Assembly: GCF_014805625.2 (NCBI RefSeq) | Contig: NW_023998415.1 | Location: 2,366,273-2,430,272 of the forward strand | Origin: Glossina fuscipes | Lineage: Eukaryota > Arthropoda > Insecta > Diptera > Glossinidae | DNA: 64,000 bases | Reading direction: 5' to 3' | Part shown: positions 37,165 to 48,403 of the stretch, in pieces | How the letters are laid out: the number at the start of each line of letters is the position of its first letter | Numbering within the stretch: position 1 is the stretch's first letter | Notes under the pieces: model-generated | The model's input: the letters and a program-made list of their open reading frames with translations, nothing else | Database searches by the model: none | What the model was told of the DNA's origin: nothing | Made by a program: the position numbers and the translations under genes

Positions 37165-38066
37165 TTCACTTATACCACTTATATTATAGGATATGTTAAG
37201 TTAGTGAAGATGTGACACCCAGGAGGGCTTAAGCTAGACCCACCTTTTATTGTACCGATCGAATCAGAATCATATTCTAAATCGATCTAAGTCTGTCTCC
37301 GCATCTGTCTGTCCATGTATTTTGTGTGTTCAAGCTGCATGTCGAAATTTTCCAGATATTTCGATGAAATTGCGCACACTGACGTGTTTTGACCTAAGGA
37401 TGAACACTACTGAAAATCGTTTGGATAGGTCGACGTTTTCGACCGCTCCCTGCATAACACCCTATTCTGAAAATCCGTTATATGGAAAAAAACGCAATTT
37501 GTTAACTTTCTCGGCAAAAGTGGCTAAATTGATGAGATAACTTTGAATCGGCAGTGGCAGTTTTTGAACTTCCTCTTATGTAGCGAAAACTGAAGTGCAT
37601 ATGACACCAAGATCTAACTTTCAATGCTTCATGTTCAAAATCGGATCATAATAATAATTTAAGATACAAAGATTAACTGCACTAAATTTGGATCATCTCG
37701 GCCTATTTTTGAGATCCTACTCTATATATAGATATTTATGAAAATTGGGTCTTTGAAAGGTCAGAAAGGTTTAAATTTTAATACGTGATTATGAAAATTG
37801 ACCCGTAACAGTAATTTAATATAAAAATCAACTGTGCAAAGTTTTAAACCCGTACAAAGTTTTTAACATCTTGGGAACAGTCATTCTTACGGAAGGTAAG
37901 CCCTTATTTCCAAAGAGGCCCAATTTTTAATATACAGTTCCATAATAGTAAGTTCATATTAAACCAGGGTATAATTTTGTGTTCTATGGCAAAAGTGAGA
38001 ATTAGGTTAGACAATGGGGTGTAGGATATTTATAGTCAGCCAAGACCGCCTTTTTTCCGCTTGTTT
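37165..38066 (+). repeat. interspersed repeat family 1, near full-length copy (about 0.9 kb)
   Basis: Start region ATAGGATATGTTAAGTTAGT, then GACACCCAGGAGGGCTTAAG, CCACCTTTTATTGTACCGAT, TGTCTGTCCATGTATTTTGT, TTCAAGCTGCATGTCG and ACACCCTATTCTGAAAATCC. The right end is ATGGGGTGTAGGATATTTAT, AGTCAGCCAAGACCGCC. GGTGTAGGATATTTATAG is the imperfect inverse of the TATACCCTACACC start seen in the copy at 4495, so the family has inverted ends like a DNA transposon. The open frame at 37250-37540 is incidental. Confidence 0.75.
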
Positions 38067-38637
38067 ATAGCTAATTAAGTGTCTCATACGGGGAGAGCAT
38101 ATTTGGAGTGATTTTAGCGATAATGAAACATGGATGTAGTAGTGAAATTAGATTTTTCTAATAGATTTCAGTATTTTTCAAGTGGTATCATCCGCAGTTG
38201 CGTAATGCCTCCGAGAATTGCTATAACACTATATAATAAATTGGTTTTTCTTTTTGGTTTTGTGATCGTGATGAAAGGCTTAGCTTGTTTTATATGTGCT
38301 CGCTTTCTAACACTTTTTAATTCCAATATTTATTTATTTATATGCGGTTATAGAAACCCGTTCGGCATAAAAAGACTAAATTTACGCCGACTATTTTTAA
38401 TATCATGATTACAAAGCACTGATCCAAGTTAATATAATTTGTACTAAGGAACAAAAACAACTGCAAAGCAGCAAAAACTCAAACTGTAGACAAATGCTGC
38501 AAAAATTCTGTGTAAACAATCAATCAAAAAAAAAGCAAAGATAAAAGTAAAAAAACAGCATTTGTGATAATTTGAATAATATTTACTTTTAGCATTTTTT
38601 AAGAACATTTTCATTATACATACGTATATTCATTTTG
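38067..38637. other. AT-rich non-coding DNA
   Basis: No gene or repeat recognised. Confidence 0.45.
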
Positions 38638-38915
38638 TCGCAACTTTTGTAACAGTCAAAAGAAGACTTTCAAGAAGACCTCATAGAGTATATATATATA
38701 TATATTCTTGATCAGTATCAAATTATGAATCAATATAAGTACATCCACTTCCCTGTTTGTCTGTCTGTATAGTGTATGCGGTAAGTATTCTTCTGGTCGC
38801 TCCCGACTTCAAATTGGGCAAAAACATTTGAAGCTCTTGCGTGCAAATGTATATCGAAAATTGGCGAAATCAATTAAAGGGCACGCCCATAGTACAACAT
38901 AAGGTGAAACACCTT
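38638..38915 (+). repeat. interspersed repeat family 2, partial
   Basis: TTCTTGATCAGTATCAAATT, GTCTGTCTGTATAG and AAAACATTTGAAGCTCTTGC match family-2 copies, and GGCACGCCCATAGTACAACA matches the interior of the copy at 34247. It passes directly into family-1 sequence. Confidence 0.6.
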
Positions 38916-39525
38916 AAGACAGAACCACTTTTAATTATGCTGCTTGATTCAGAATCATTTTCATTTTCGGAATCCATTAAAGCATTGTCTGTTTGTATGT
39001 ACGCTAGTCTGTCTCTGCGTATATATATTTTTGTGTTCAGCTTACAGGTCGCGATTTTTGAGGTATTTTGCTTTGAACAAAGAACAACGAAAGCATTTTT
39101 TTCAAATCTCTCTTATATAACCGTTTCTATGAAAGCAAAATCTTTATATGCTAAAAACATTTAATATGTCACGCTGTAAATTCGTTTATAGTAGTAAATT
39201 GAAAAGAAAATCAATGTTGTCCAATTTGGATTAAGTAGATCTGTTTTTTTCGATATCAGCGCATATAAGGATTGTTACGAAACGTAAACTCTTGTATGTC
39301 AAAAAGGTGTAACTGCTAATGCTTTATAATGAGAATTTGTTCATTATAGTAATTTAACATAAAAATTAAGTGGAACGAATTTGAGCCGCATGTATCTATT
39401 TCTTGGACCCCAGTGCATGTGCGATTTCTTATAAAATCTTGGAAAATTGGTTTATAGTAGCAATTTAGCGAAAAAATTGGTCTATTTTTTTTACCAAAAT
39501 GAAGATAGTCCACCAAAATAGCTCA
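38916..39525 (+). repeat. interspersed repeat family 1, partial
   Basis: GATTCAGAATCATTTTC, GTCTGTCTCTGCGTAT and TTTGTGTTCAGCTTACAGGTC open the copy. CTCTTGTATGTCAAAAAGGT and TTATAGTAGCAATTTAGCG are the mid-element phrases also found, in complement, at 53200-54150. Confidence 0.6.
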
Positions 39526-39887
39526 CATACTTAAGGGTCGTGTCTTTACTAAGTTACAACTTACTTATCAAGAACTAAGTGTTAACATTAAAAAATATTA
39601 GAAAGTAAACGAATAAAACAAACTGAGCTTTTAATTACGATCACAAAATGAAGAAAAAAGAAAAGTAGAGATAAGTTATACCTACTAATTGTCATGCATG
39701 GTAAATACTGAAACCTATCAGAAAAACTTAATGTCATTACTATATCCTACTACTTTATCTTTCATGTACGTACATAAGGCACTAACTTCAGTTTCTTAAA
39801 TTCGTTAAAACTTTTTATAACACATTTTGTACTTATTTTCGTCAATTGTATGCGTGCATTATTTGATAAATATATATAACGATAGTA

Positions 39888-40122
39888 CAGTAAAAGTTCT
39901 TTATTCGCGGGGTATTTGCGCCGCGAATACAGAAACCGTGAATATGGAATGGTAATTGAATACCTATTGGAATCCTTTTACTATCCTGTATGCACTTATT
40001 GGATCCGCGAATAAAGAAATTTATAGCCGCGAATATAGAAATTTAAAAAAAAATTTTTTTTTTTTTAATCCGCGAATAGTGAAAACTCGAATGAAGAAAG
40101 CGCGAATAAAAAGCTTTTACTG
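39888..40122. mobile_element. pogo-like MITE with CGCGAATA repeats
   Basis: A 235-bp element bounded by inverted ends: left CAGTAAAAGTTCTTTATTCG followed by CGG, right CGCGAATAAAAAGCTTTTAC followed by TG. CAGT...ACTG ends and a TA before the left end fit pogo/Tigger-type elements, which insert at TA; the right flank reads CA, so the duplication is imperfect. The interior repeats CCGCGAATA(T/A)AGAAA-like units at least five times (near 39930, 40012, 40029, 40069 and 40100). It has no coding capacity. A 112-codon frame overlapping it is coincidental. Confidence 0.75.
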
Positions 40123-40835
40123 CACATTTTTCTTTAATTGCTTCTATTTTTCGCATTTGTTTAATTGTTTTTTCCATCATTTCTTTTATTCTCTTAATAT
40201 CGTTCAATTATCATTTACCTTAGCATGGGCGCGAACCGCATGTGAAGTTAGCTTAGCTTTTAGCAAAGTCATAAATACGGGGTACGTACAGTGAGCTATA
40301 TGCAAGTCAGTTATTTGTTAGGGGTTATCATGATAAGCCAGTCGGTCCTTCTATAGAGAGAAAGTCAATTTTCTTGTATTTCTATGACGCGAACTGAAGA
40401 ATAATAAAATTTTTGGTAAATAAATAAAGTTTGCTAAATTTAGATCACGCCATGTGATGTTTTGGGCTTCTTTCCATATGAGGGCCTTCGTAAAAAGTAT
40501 GCCTTTACTTAAAAAAAATGTTATCATTTTTGGTATATGATAATCAAATTAAGTAAATATCTGTAATAGACGGCCCTGTCCGACTATGTGTTTCCAAATT
40601 TGATTTGCCGCATTTAAAAGATATTTTGAAACGATAATCGGTATACATATATTGTAAATAATAAAGAATTTTAAATTTTGCTTTACAAAAATAGCTCAGC
40701 CATTTATTACAATAATACAAAATAAAATGAAATTCGTCTATTAAGATGAAAAAGAAAAACTGTGCGGCGTACATAGCTGTAAGCTTTTGATAACATTAAA
40801 TCAACTGTTATTTAACTAACACGGAGTTAGCAGAA
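40123..40835. other. AT-rich non-coding DNA with a possible family-1 fragment
   Basis: The sequence GCTAAATTTAGATCACGCCA near 40434 and CCATATGAGGGCCTTCGTAA near 40475 resemble mid-element family-1 sequence at about 4985-5060. No gene is seen. Confidence 0.35.
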
Positions 40836-41030
40836 AAAATAAGAGACAGAGAGAATGAGAGAAACACCTTATGTTGGCTAATCAGGATTGTGATCAGCAC
40901 ACCGCTCAATATATATGAACGATTTTAACACCGCTTACATTACTAATGCGACGGTGAGAGAAGGAGAAAGGTAAAGAAAGAGGGAAAAGAGAGATAGAGT
41001 GAATACGTACGATGATGAAGAGAAAGAAAA
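40836..41030. promoter_or_regulatory. GA-rich tract upstream of the main gene
   Basis: The plus strand carries repeated GAGAG/GAGAA motifs (GACAGAGAGAATGAGAGAAA, GGTGAGAGAAGGAGAAAGG, AAAAGAGAGATAGAG). GAGAG clusters are bound by GAGA factor at many fly promoters. It lies 0.5-0.7 kb upstream of the start codon at 41552. The role is inferred from position and motif only. Confidence 0.2.
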
Positions 41031-41551
41031 ACCTGTTATAGATCAAGCAACGAATAAGAAAATAATTTAGCATTCAACTATTAACGCTATAGTAACATTT
41101 GTTTAGGTTTATTTTATTTATAAGAGCAAAACATAAAAGAAAACTGCAAACAATCTCATAAACCGTTTGTTATTGTTCGCGTTATATTATTTGTTGTTAG
41201 TTAGTAGCGTTAATTTAGGAAAAGAACACACTGTTGGTTTAAAACTATTTTAGTTTATATCAAACGGCCTCATGATTAAGACGTGCGTGCGTGTCATTAA
41301 TGTTGTTGTTAATAAAATAATAATAAAAAAAAAAAAAAATAAAGATATAAAAAAAAACAAGATTTTGGAAAATATGAAATGAATTGAAAATCAAAGAAAA
41401 AAATTTACTTTAAAAAAAAAAAAAGAAGGAAAATAAAGAGGAAGCATTTTTGTTTTTTTTTCACGTTTTGGTTTGAGTGAAACTAAGTCTCAGTAAAGCA
41501 GTCTATGCTTTTTAAATAATTTTTTGGAAAAATTTCTTCAAAAATACTACA
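41031..41551 (+). other. probable 5' leader and promoter-proximal region of the main gene
   Basis: AT-rich, with poly-A tracts at about 41326-41339 and 41411-41424. GTCTCAGTAA near 41487 resembles the fly initiator TCAGT, which would give a leader of about 60 bases, but the transcription start cannot be fixed and upstream non-coding exons are possible. Confidence 0.25.
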
Positions 41552-42505
41552 ATGCCAGGCTATCAAGAACTTAAAACGAATAGAAAACAAAACGGTTTAG
41601 AAACTATGACAACGGAAAATGCTTCTCCGCCGGATTTTGATTTCAATTTGCCGTGCCGGGTCTTCAAAAGTTCCTTTGCACGTTCGTTGTCTTTGAATAT
41701 CGAATGCAATCGAAGCAAATCTTTGGATTATGATATAAGACAATGTAATAATAATACCAATAATAATAATAACGATGATAGTAAGATAAAGAGAAACAAT
41801 AATAATAACAGTAGCCATGGCAATAATAATAATAGTAACAGTAACGATGGGAAAAACATAAATAATGAGGCAGCTGCTCCACCCTTGCCGCAAAGACGTC
41901 TGAGCCAAACCGGATATGTGACCGCAAAGACTGACAGCATTTCAATAATGCCTGAAAGTATGGAAAATGATAATGATCATCAACATTATAGTAACGTACC
42001 TCCAGCCTTGCCAGCTAGACGTCCCTTAAGCGCATACAATAACAACAGCAGCATAAAATCAATTGAGAGCGTTGATAAAAAGCACGTTGAGCCTTCCACG
42101 GCACAAGAAAAATTAGAAACGGCGTTGACACAATTTAGACAACCATCAACTTACAAACCCGGTTTATCGGTCACTACCAAATGTGCTAAGCAATTGCAAC
42201 TGCAACAGCAGCATCAGCCTCAGCATCAGAAACAACAACAACAACAACAACAACAACAAGAACAACAGCTACAACAATATCCAGAACAGCATTTTAATCA
42301 AAAGCTGAATGGCCAACAAGCATCACAAACGCAAACAACGTTCTATTACTCAGCTAAATCACAAGCAGCAGCTGGATCACCGGTGGCCGACAACAATAAT
42401 AATAATAATAATAATCACACTACTCATAGCCATCAGCAGCAGCATCATGAGCACAATTTTAGAAAGAACAACAACGTATGGCCGACTAACAAAAATGTGG
42501 AACAG
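41552..42505 (+). CDS. first coding exon of an unrecognised Asn/Gln-rich adaptor-like protein
   Basis: 318 codons starting at the ATG in CTACAATGCC and ending at a splice donor, GAACAG|GTTAGT, in phase 0. I do not recognise the family. Residues 40-60 hold SFARSLSLNI and RSKSLDY, Arg-x-x-Ser sites of the kind phosphorylated by basophilic kinases. Poly-Asn tracts lie at about 66-99 and 281-288, and a Gln-rich tract at about 214-242. Two proline-rich segments, PPLPQRRLSQTGY (110-122) and PPALPARRPLSAY (150-162), fit SH3-domain ligands (PxxPxR). No transmembrane segment, signal peptide or enzyme domain is seen in this part. The predicted role is a cytoplasmic signalling or cytoskeletal scaffold, by inference only. 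The open frame runs on to 42601, but that stretch is FFLSFFIF-type intron sequence. Confidence 0.85.
42186..42290 (+). repeat. CAG/CAA trinucleotide repeat encoding poly-Gln
   Basis: Mixed CAA and CAG codons within the first exon, with an uninterrupted CAA run at about 42231-42258. The array is likely to be length-polymorphic. Confidence 0.9.
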
Positions 42506-43819
42506 GTTAGTGGTTGGTTAAACAGTATGAGTTTGTTACTAAAACTAGGTTTTCTACGCGAGTTTTGTTTTTTTCTTTCTTTTTTTATCTTTCCTTTATA
42601 AATTATTTTCCTATTTGTGTACACTTGTCCCAGGATATGTATGTATGCGTCATAATTGCAGCCCCATTTTACAGCTGTTGTAGCCTTTAAGCATTTTCTA
42701 CAATTTTTCTTCGTAACGACTTTTCTGCCCTCTTCGCCCTATAGTTAGCGCCATGTAACCAGAGCTAATTTTTTTTTTTTTTTTTTTTATTCGTTCATTT
42801 TCCTTTTATAGCGAAATCAGTTTTGTTTTCCTTTTTTGTGAAAAATTAGGTTTTTTTTTTGCTGCCAATTGTTGTCATTCGTGCATGATTGACCTTGACC
42901 ATTTTGCATTGAAATTAATTCGTGCGTTGTTGGTCACCGTTTTTCTTATCTTTTTAAAGCCCGCTGCTGGCATACATCAAGGTGTGAAGAGTGAGATCAT
43001 GATCGACACATATATATATAAGCTAAGTTAACGTTAGGTATGTGTGCGTGTGTATACACATAATACATGCATATATATATACCTATATATGCATGGATGG
43101 ATGAATACCTTTATACAAACGATGGTAAATGTTTTGAAATATTTTTATCACTAATGATTTTTTATGACTTTATTTAAATAAATGTGAAAGCCAATGAGTT
43201 GAAACAGTTTCTGACCATAAGCACACGATTCTTTATTCATTACAATGATGGTGACTTTAATACTATGTATAAAGTAGTGCTTAGATAATGGTATCATAGA
43301 TATCCGGTAACTATGTACATAAATCTAAGATATATTATGAAGATTATGCTTGATTTCTTAAAGATGTGAAATTGCACTCTGCTCAGTCCCTTTCTTAATG
43401 CCATCTCCATTCAAAAGGATGGATATATAACTCACATTAATTGCAATCGATCATCGGCCTATGAAGTTTTCAAACACTTATTGAAGATGCATGTAAATGT
43501 TGGTGTAGAGATTATTTGTTCATGGTCTAAAGAGAGTAAATGCCAGGAAAAGTTCGCATTAATATATAACTGTTTTCTATATGGGGTTATTACAGAAATT
43601 TTATTTTAAAGTAAACAATTGATTTAAGAATTTTCTTATCGGTATCATTGGCCACAATATTTCAACTCAAATCAATGAGTTTTGCAAACTAATTCATTTT
43701 GCTTTTGCCTTTCTTTTATGCGAACATGGTATTGTTCTAAACGCGCTGCTCTAAAACTATCTTAAATGGTTGCATAACATCATCGCCATTTAGAGGTCAT
43801 TAAGAGTTTTTTATTCCTT

Positions 43820-43895
43820 TCCTTTCTCTCTCTCTCTATCTCTCTTTCTCTTTCTATTTCTCTCGCGCCATCGTTCTATCGTTCTCTCTTTCTGC
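43820..43895. repeat. CT-rich tract in the intron
   Basis: Degenerate (CT)n with TTTCTCT and ATCGTTCT units. It may bind GAGA-type factors on the minus strand, but nothing else marks it as an enhancer. Confidence 0.7.
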
Positions 43896-46635
43896 CTATT
43901 AAAAGCGAAATGCGTGGCAGTTCCTCTGAAACTAGCGGCCAATCAGGGTAAAATATCTCGCACTTGCTGATTGACAACAACCGACAACGATAGTCTCCTT
44001 TTTGTTTTTGCTCTTGTCCTGGAAAAACAAACTTGCAAGAGTTAACTTATAGAAAACGAAGGCACGAAAGTGTTTAAAATTTCAGCTATTCAGTTATTTA
44101 ATGATCTGATAGGAGTGGAAATTTGGGATCTCTCTGATTCGCACGAATCCATAACTAACGTTAATAGAAGGAATTCTTTACCTCCATACATGATTCTAAA
44201 AGTAGAGTTGCTTTTGACTATGCCTTAAATAGGATTTCATAGCGATAAAATTCGATTTTCTAAGCTCTTCTCTAATGCTAACTAAAATTCTAAAATTTTC
44301 ATCAAATATATGTTATGCATAAAATTGTGGGGAAAATCGGAAAAGTTTCAAATTCTGAAATTCCACCTGAAAAACCGTTCTTTTTTTTTTTTGGTATAAC
44401 ATTGAGGTTATGTTCACCTTGCAGGCGTCACTGGGAAAATTATATGTGATCTCTGAATGTATCACGCATAGATCCCAGTTATACCTTCCTTCGTTGTTGA
44501 CATGAGTGGCACAGATTTGCTAACCAAAATCAAAAGCATTTTGGAGAATAAAATTTGTACAATGAAATATCGAAACCCGCTTCCTTGTATATTCGCGCAT
44601 TTATGCATGGATACGCAATGTATCTTTGCTTCTAATCGTTATTTCTATAACAATAAAAGGATAATAGCTATGCTAGCAGTGAGATGTGTACAATCACTAA
44701 GACGTTGAAAATCGTATACATTTTCGATCAGGTCGATAAGGCGAAGAAGCGGTTTAGTGACATCACTTCGCTCATCTAGCTTTTGGATTCTTGATTTCAA
44801 CCTTTTGCAATTTATTTGCAAGTACGGGGTTGAAATAAAATCTTTCGAGTATTCATTTTCGTCGCCTCAAAAATTTGTTCGCCAATTAGAATAAAATCGA
44901 ACACTTTGATTTTTCATTATCTTACAATATATAAACCGGGAGCTTTCTTCTTCTAAGCATTCACAACGAATTCAAAGGCGTAAATAAATATATAGATGCA
45001 TAGACTACAATGTGGTGGCTATGTGGTGGATGTTTTACATCCTTTTCGTATATAAATATTCAGTTTACCTTTGTATGACTTTTTGCCTTTCACTGTAAGC
45101 CAATGGTGTGGAGTATCAGAAATTTTAGTCCAAGCTGAATACAATTCTACTCTCGTTTAAAGGTATTGGCAGGAGCTTGTGACAAATTGCTTTATGTTAT
45201 GTGTTGCATCACTTGTAATAGTAGTAAACTAATTAATAATTTTTAACAAAGCCTTTATGAGAAAGTAAAGAAAAGTTTTCGTTTCACTTTTTCATATCGA
45301 CCGAAAGTGAGAGTTACACTGCTTCTGTCATCTGATTATATCCTTAGCTAAGAATTATTTAAACAACGTTAAGTTAAACGAACAACTATTGACGGCGTTG
45401 CGTATTGAATAGAGTTTAAGGTAGAAATTAAAACTATCTCTCCTTTGGATTTTTTCGGTTAAAAATCACTATTGTTATCAAAGTATTTCTCTGTGAATAT
45501 TTAGCATTTTAACCGAGAGAACAACAGCACTAAGCAGCTCTTGTAAACTCATACTTTTAAAGCCATTTTTTTATTAAGAAAAACAAGCAAGATTTATTTA
45601 TATATATTAACAAAACTAGTAACAAATGCTTCGTTGTTTCTATTTTTTAATTTTTAATATTTTATTTTTTTTTTTTTTTTTTTTTTTTAAACTGACTAAG
45701 TTTTCTCTTCTTAAAAATGTTTTTGTTTTATCCATACCATGATAACATTGCGAAATTTCGACAAACGTAGCATATAAGTGTTCTTCCGCTAGCGTGTATG
45801 TCAAACATGTATAAAATGTTCTTTATTAAATTCATCGGATCTTGTGACCTGTGCAAAGTTTAAATATATATTGCGAGTATGAAATGAAGAAATGAAAACA
45901 GTTACAAAATACAAAAAATGATTAACGCATACGCTAGGAATGCGATTAGTTTTGAAAATTTCGTTGTAAACTTTTTCTTTATCCCAAAAGGTACAACTCT
46001 GATTACACCTAGTGGCCGACCAGTCATTACTGATACCGGTCAAATAAGGAGATAGCGTCACCTCCAATCGACATTTAATAACATATTCTTGCATTTGTCA
46101 AGAGCGATAAATAGGTAATTAGTGTATATCGAGAGCACGAAACTTTCGTTCCGCAATTTTTTTTTTTTTTAATATTTTAGATACGGCCTCGTGTCGGTTT
46201 CATTTGAAGACATTTAAAAGACGGAAACTTTGACGAAGAAGCATTGAATAAAAGTGATAAATTACAACCGGTTTAAGCGGCGAATGTTTTGATCCCAAGC
46301 ACCCATAATCGTATTTTAAAAGAACACTTAAGAACAATATTAGCTAGGCAGTCGAAAAAATATTTTTTAGGCAGGGGCGTGCGAATAAATCGAATCGTAA
46401 AATGGTAAAATTATGGATTCTCGATGAAAGTATATTTCAGTCTTTCTTAGCCACTCCGAGCAGAGTAACTCTGCATTGTGAATCTGGAATGGAATTTCCA
46501 ATAACGACAATATTGAACGGGCCTACATAAGAGTAAAAACGTCGAGATATATTTTGTTATTTGCACTAAATCAAAATATATAGGTTATGCTAATAATTTC
46601 GCGTGTTTACATGAAAAAGCGCTTATTTCCAAAGG

Positions 46636-47160
46636 ATGGTAAAAAGCGTTTTATTCAACGTACAGCTTTATATTATATTATATTGCCCCTCTTTTCGAAT
46701 GGAATATAAGCCCCGTGCCGAAAGAGTAACTGATCATTTGATGGTATACAACAAACACGAAAAGACCCGTTTTTTTTTTTTTGTCATAGCAATGAAAGCA
46801 CTGTTTGGGCTGACAATTAGACAATCATACATGGGGGGAGGGAGACAGAAAGAGTGGCATAGGGCGAATGCTGTGGGGCACAGTGGGGATGAGAGCAAAT
46901 ACTTCAGCATAAAGCTGGTAATGTACTTTGAACGAATTTTGCACAACGAGCCCGGGAATCGTTTTGCTGGAAAATCGACTTTTAATGCCTTTCCGCGTAT
47001 TGCAACCGTTTCTCCTACAAAGAGCACCGTATTTATATCAAGTATGGCTGAATGCGTGTCATTTAGTTACTTCCATAGAAGCCTCTGTCACTCCCAAGAC
47101 ATGAAATTCAGCTTCAGTACACTGCATCACCTCGTGGCTGTTTGCATTTCAAATGTTTGA
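46636..47160 (+). CDS. unassigned 174-codon open frame
   Basis: One of the longest plus-strand frames outside the recognised features, in a segment less AT-rich than its surroundings. I do not recognise it. It includes a TTTFFFFV-type stretch encoded by a poly-T run and an irregular composition rich in Ser, His and Met, and a 97-codon frame lies opposite on the minus strand. No clear splice acceptor or donor brackets it. It is more probably chance openness or a decayed sequence than a gene. Confidence 0.08.
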   Translation: MVKSVLFNVQLYIILYCPSFRMEYKPRAERVTDHLMVYNKHEKTRFFFFVIAMKALFGLTIRQSYMGGGRQKEWHRANAVGHSGDESKYFSIKLVMYFERILHNEPGNRFAGKSTFNAFPRIATVSPTKSTVFISSMAECVSFSYFHRSLCHSQDMKFSFSTLHHLVAVCISNV

Positions 47161-47734
47161 ACATGTTCATCTTTCATCATCCGCGATGATTTAGTGGCAT
47201 TTTCCTTCCATTTGAGTAGGAGAACAGACGATTCTCCCACTTTTTTTCTTTAGGATAACAGAGTTATTAGCACACGTTCATGAATTTTTTTTTTCGCTTT
47301 GTGAATATGTGACTAATTTAATCCAACCTCCCTGACGATGAATATAAACAATAAAATAATAAAAACATAGTGCAATCTACAGCGTAACGACATGTAACGA
47401 CGTAATTTATTAAAAGTGCATTATGCACAACATACGCAATATTAACATGAACAGCACCCGAAAAAGAAATATCATATGGTATGAATAGCTCCTATGGATA
47501 GAGCTTTTAGCATTTTGCTGATTCTCTACCAAGCTATTCAAGCACTTAACTGATTTTTACAGCTAAGATCAGTATGGCGAGAGAACTTCAATCGAAATTT
47601 ATTGGCGAACCTAAACCTCCCTATCGTAATCGCGAAACCATCAGAACGATCGAGCTTCATAAGGTTTATAAAGTCTTAGAACTGTTCAACAAATTAAATG
47701 GAAGTCTCCGATGTATGCAAGGAGGCTTCTATGT

Positions 47735-48403
47735 TAGTAATACCTCCTATAAGGTATATTAAGGCTGTGCGAATGTAAGTAACACTCGAAAGGACTTGAG
47801 ATTGATCAATCTTTTATTTTCACTTAGAAGTATTTTCTGAAGCGATCGGCATAAGCTAAGCTTGTCTGTCTGTCGGTCTGCTCGTCTCTTGTCTGCCCAT
47901 GTATTCTTCCATTCAATCTACATATCACCGTTTTTCCAATATGTTCATTTGATGTGATGGCTAGTTTTGGCCCAGAAACGAATTGAAAATGAATTAGATT
48001 GTTATGAGCACTTCGTAACGCCCTATGTTGAAAAAAGTTATCTGAAACAAAAGTTTGCAAAATATGAGTAATAGTATGTCGGCTTAGTAATTAGATGTGG
48101 ACACTTTGGATCGGATGGGCGATAGTTTGATGCCTCTGCCCGGCAAAATGTCTTTACAGCTCTTCAGTTGACGAAAGCATGTGAAAAATAACGACATCTT
48201 TCGAAAAATGAGTTAAGCTTGGTAAATTTTTGGACCATGCCAGCTGGAGCTCATGAAGACTTTCATGAAAAGTATTTCTTTACATCAAAATAATGTATAT
48301 GTTTTCTTGTATTATAGCAATATTGAATGAAGAGCTCGATTAATCGAAGTGCTGTAGGTTGTCTAAAAGACGACCTTGCCTAACTATAACGCTCTTACTT
48401 GTT
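47735..48403 (+). repeat. interspersed repeat family 1, degraded copy
   Basis: GTAACACTCGAAAGGACTTG, GATCAATCTTTTATTTTC, TGTCTGTCTGTCGGTCTGC, CCCATGTATTC and AACGCCCTATGTTGAAAAAAG follow the family order. It ends near CCTTGCCTAACTATAACGCT and CTTACTTGTT. Confidence 0.65.

Noticed and set aside
37250..37540. 96-codon plus-strand frame
   Set aside because: It lies within a family-1 repeat, and the corresponding positions in other copies are not open in a consistent frame.
41597..41945. Three minus-strand Ile/Tyr/Leu-rich frames
   Set aside because: They are the complement of the AAT/AAC repeats that encode poly-Asn on the plus strand.
42506..42601. Extension of the first exon's frame beyond 42505
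   Set aside because: The frame continues into poly-pyrimidine intron sequence (FCFFLSFFIFPL), and a good donor, CAG|GTTAGT, lies at 42506.
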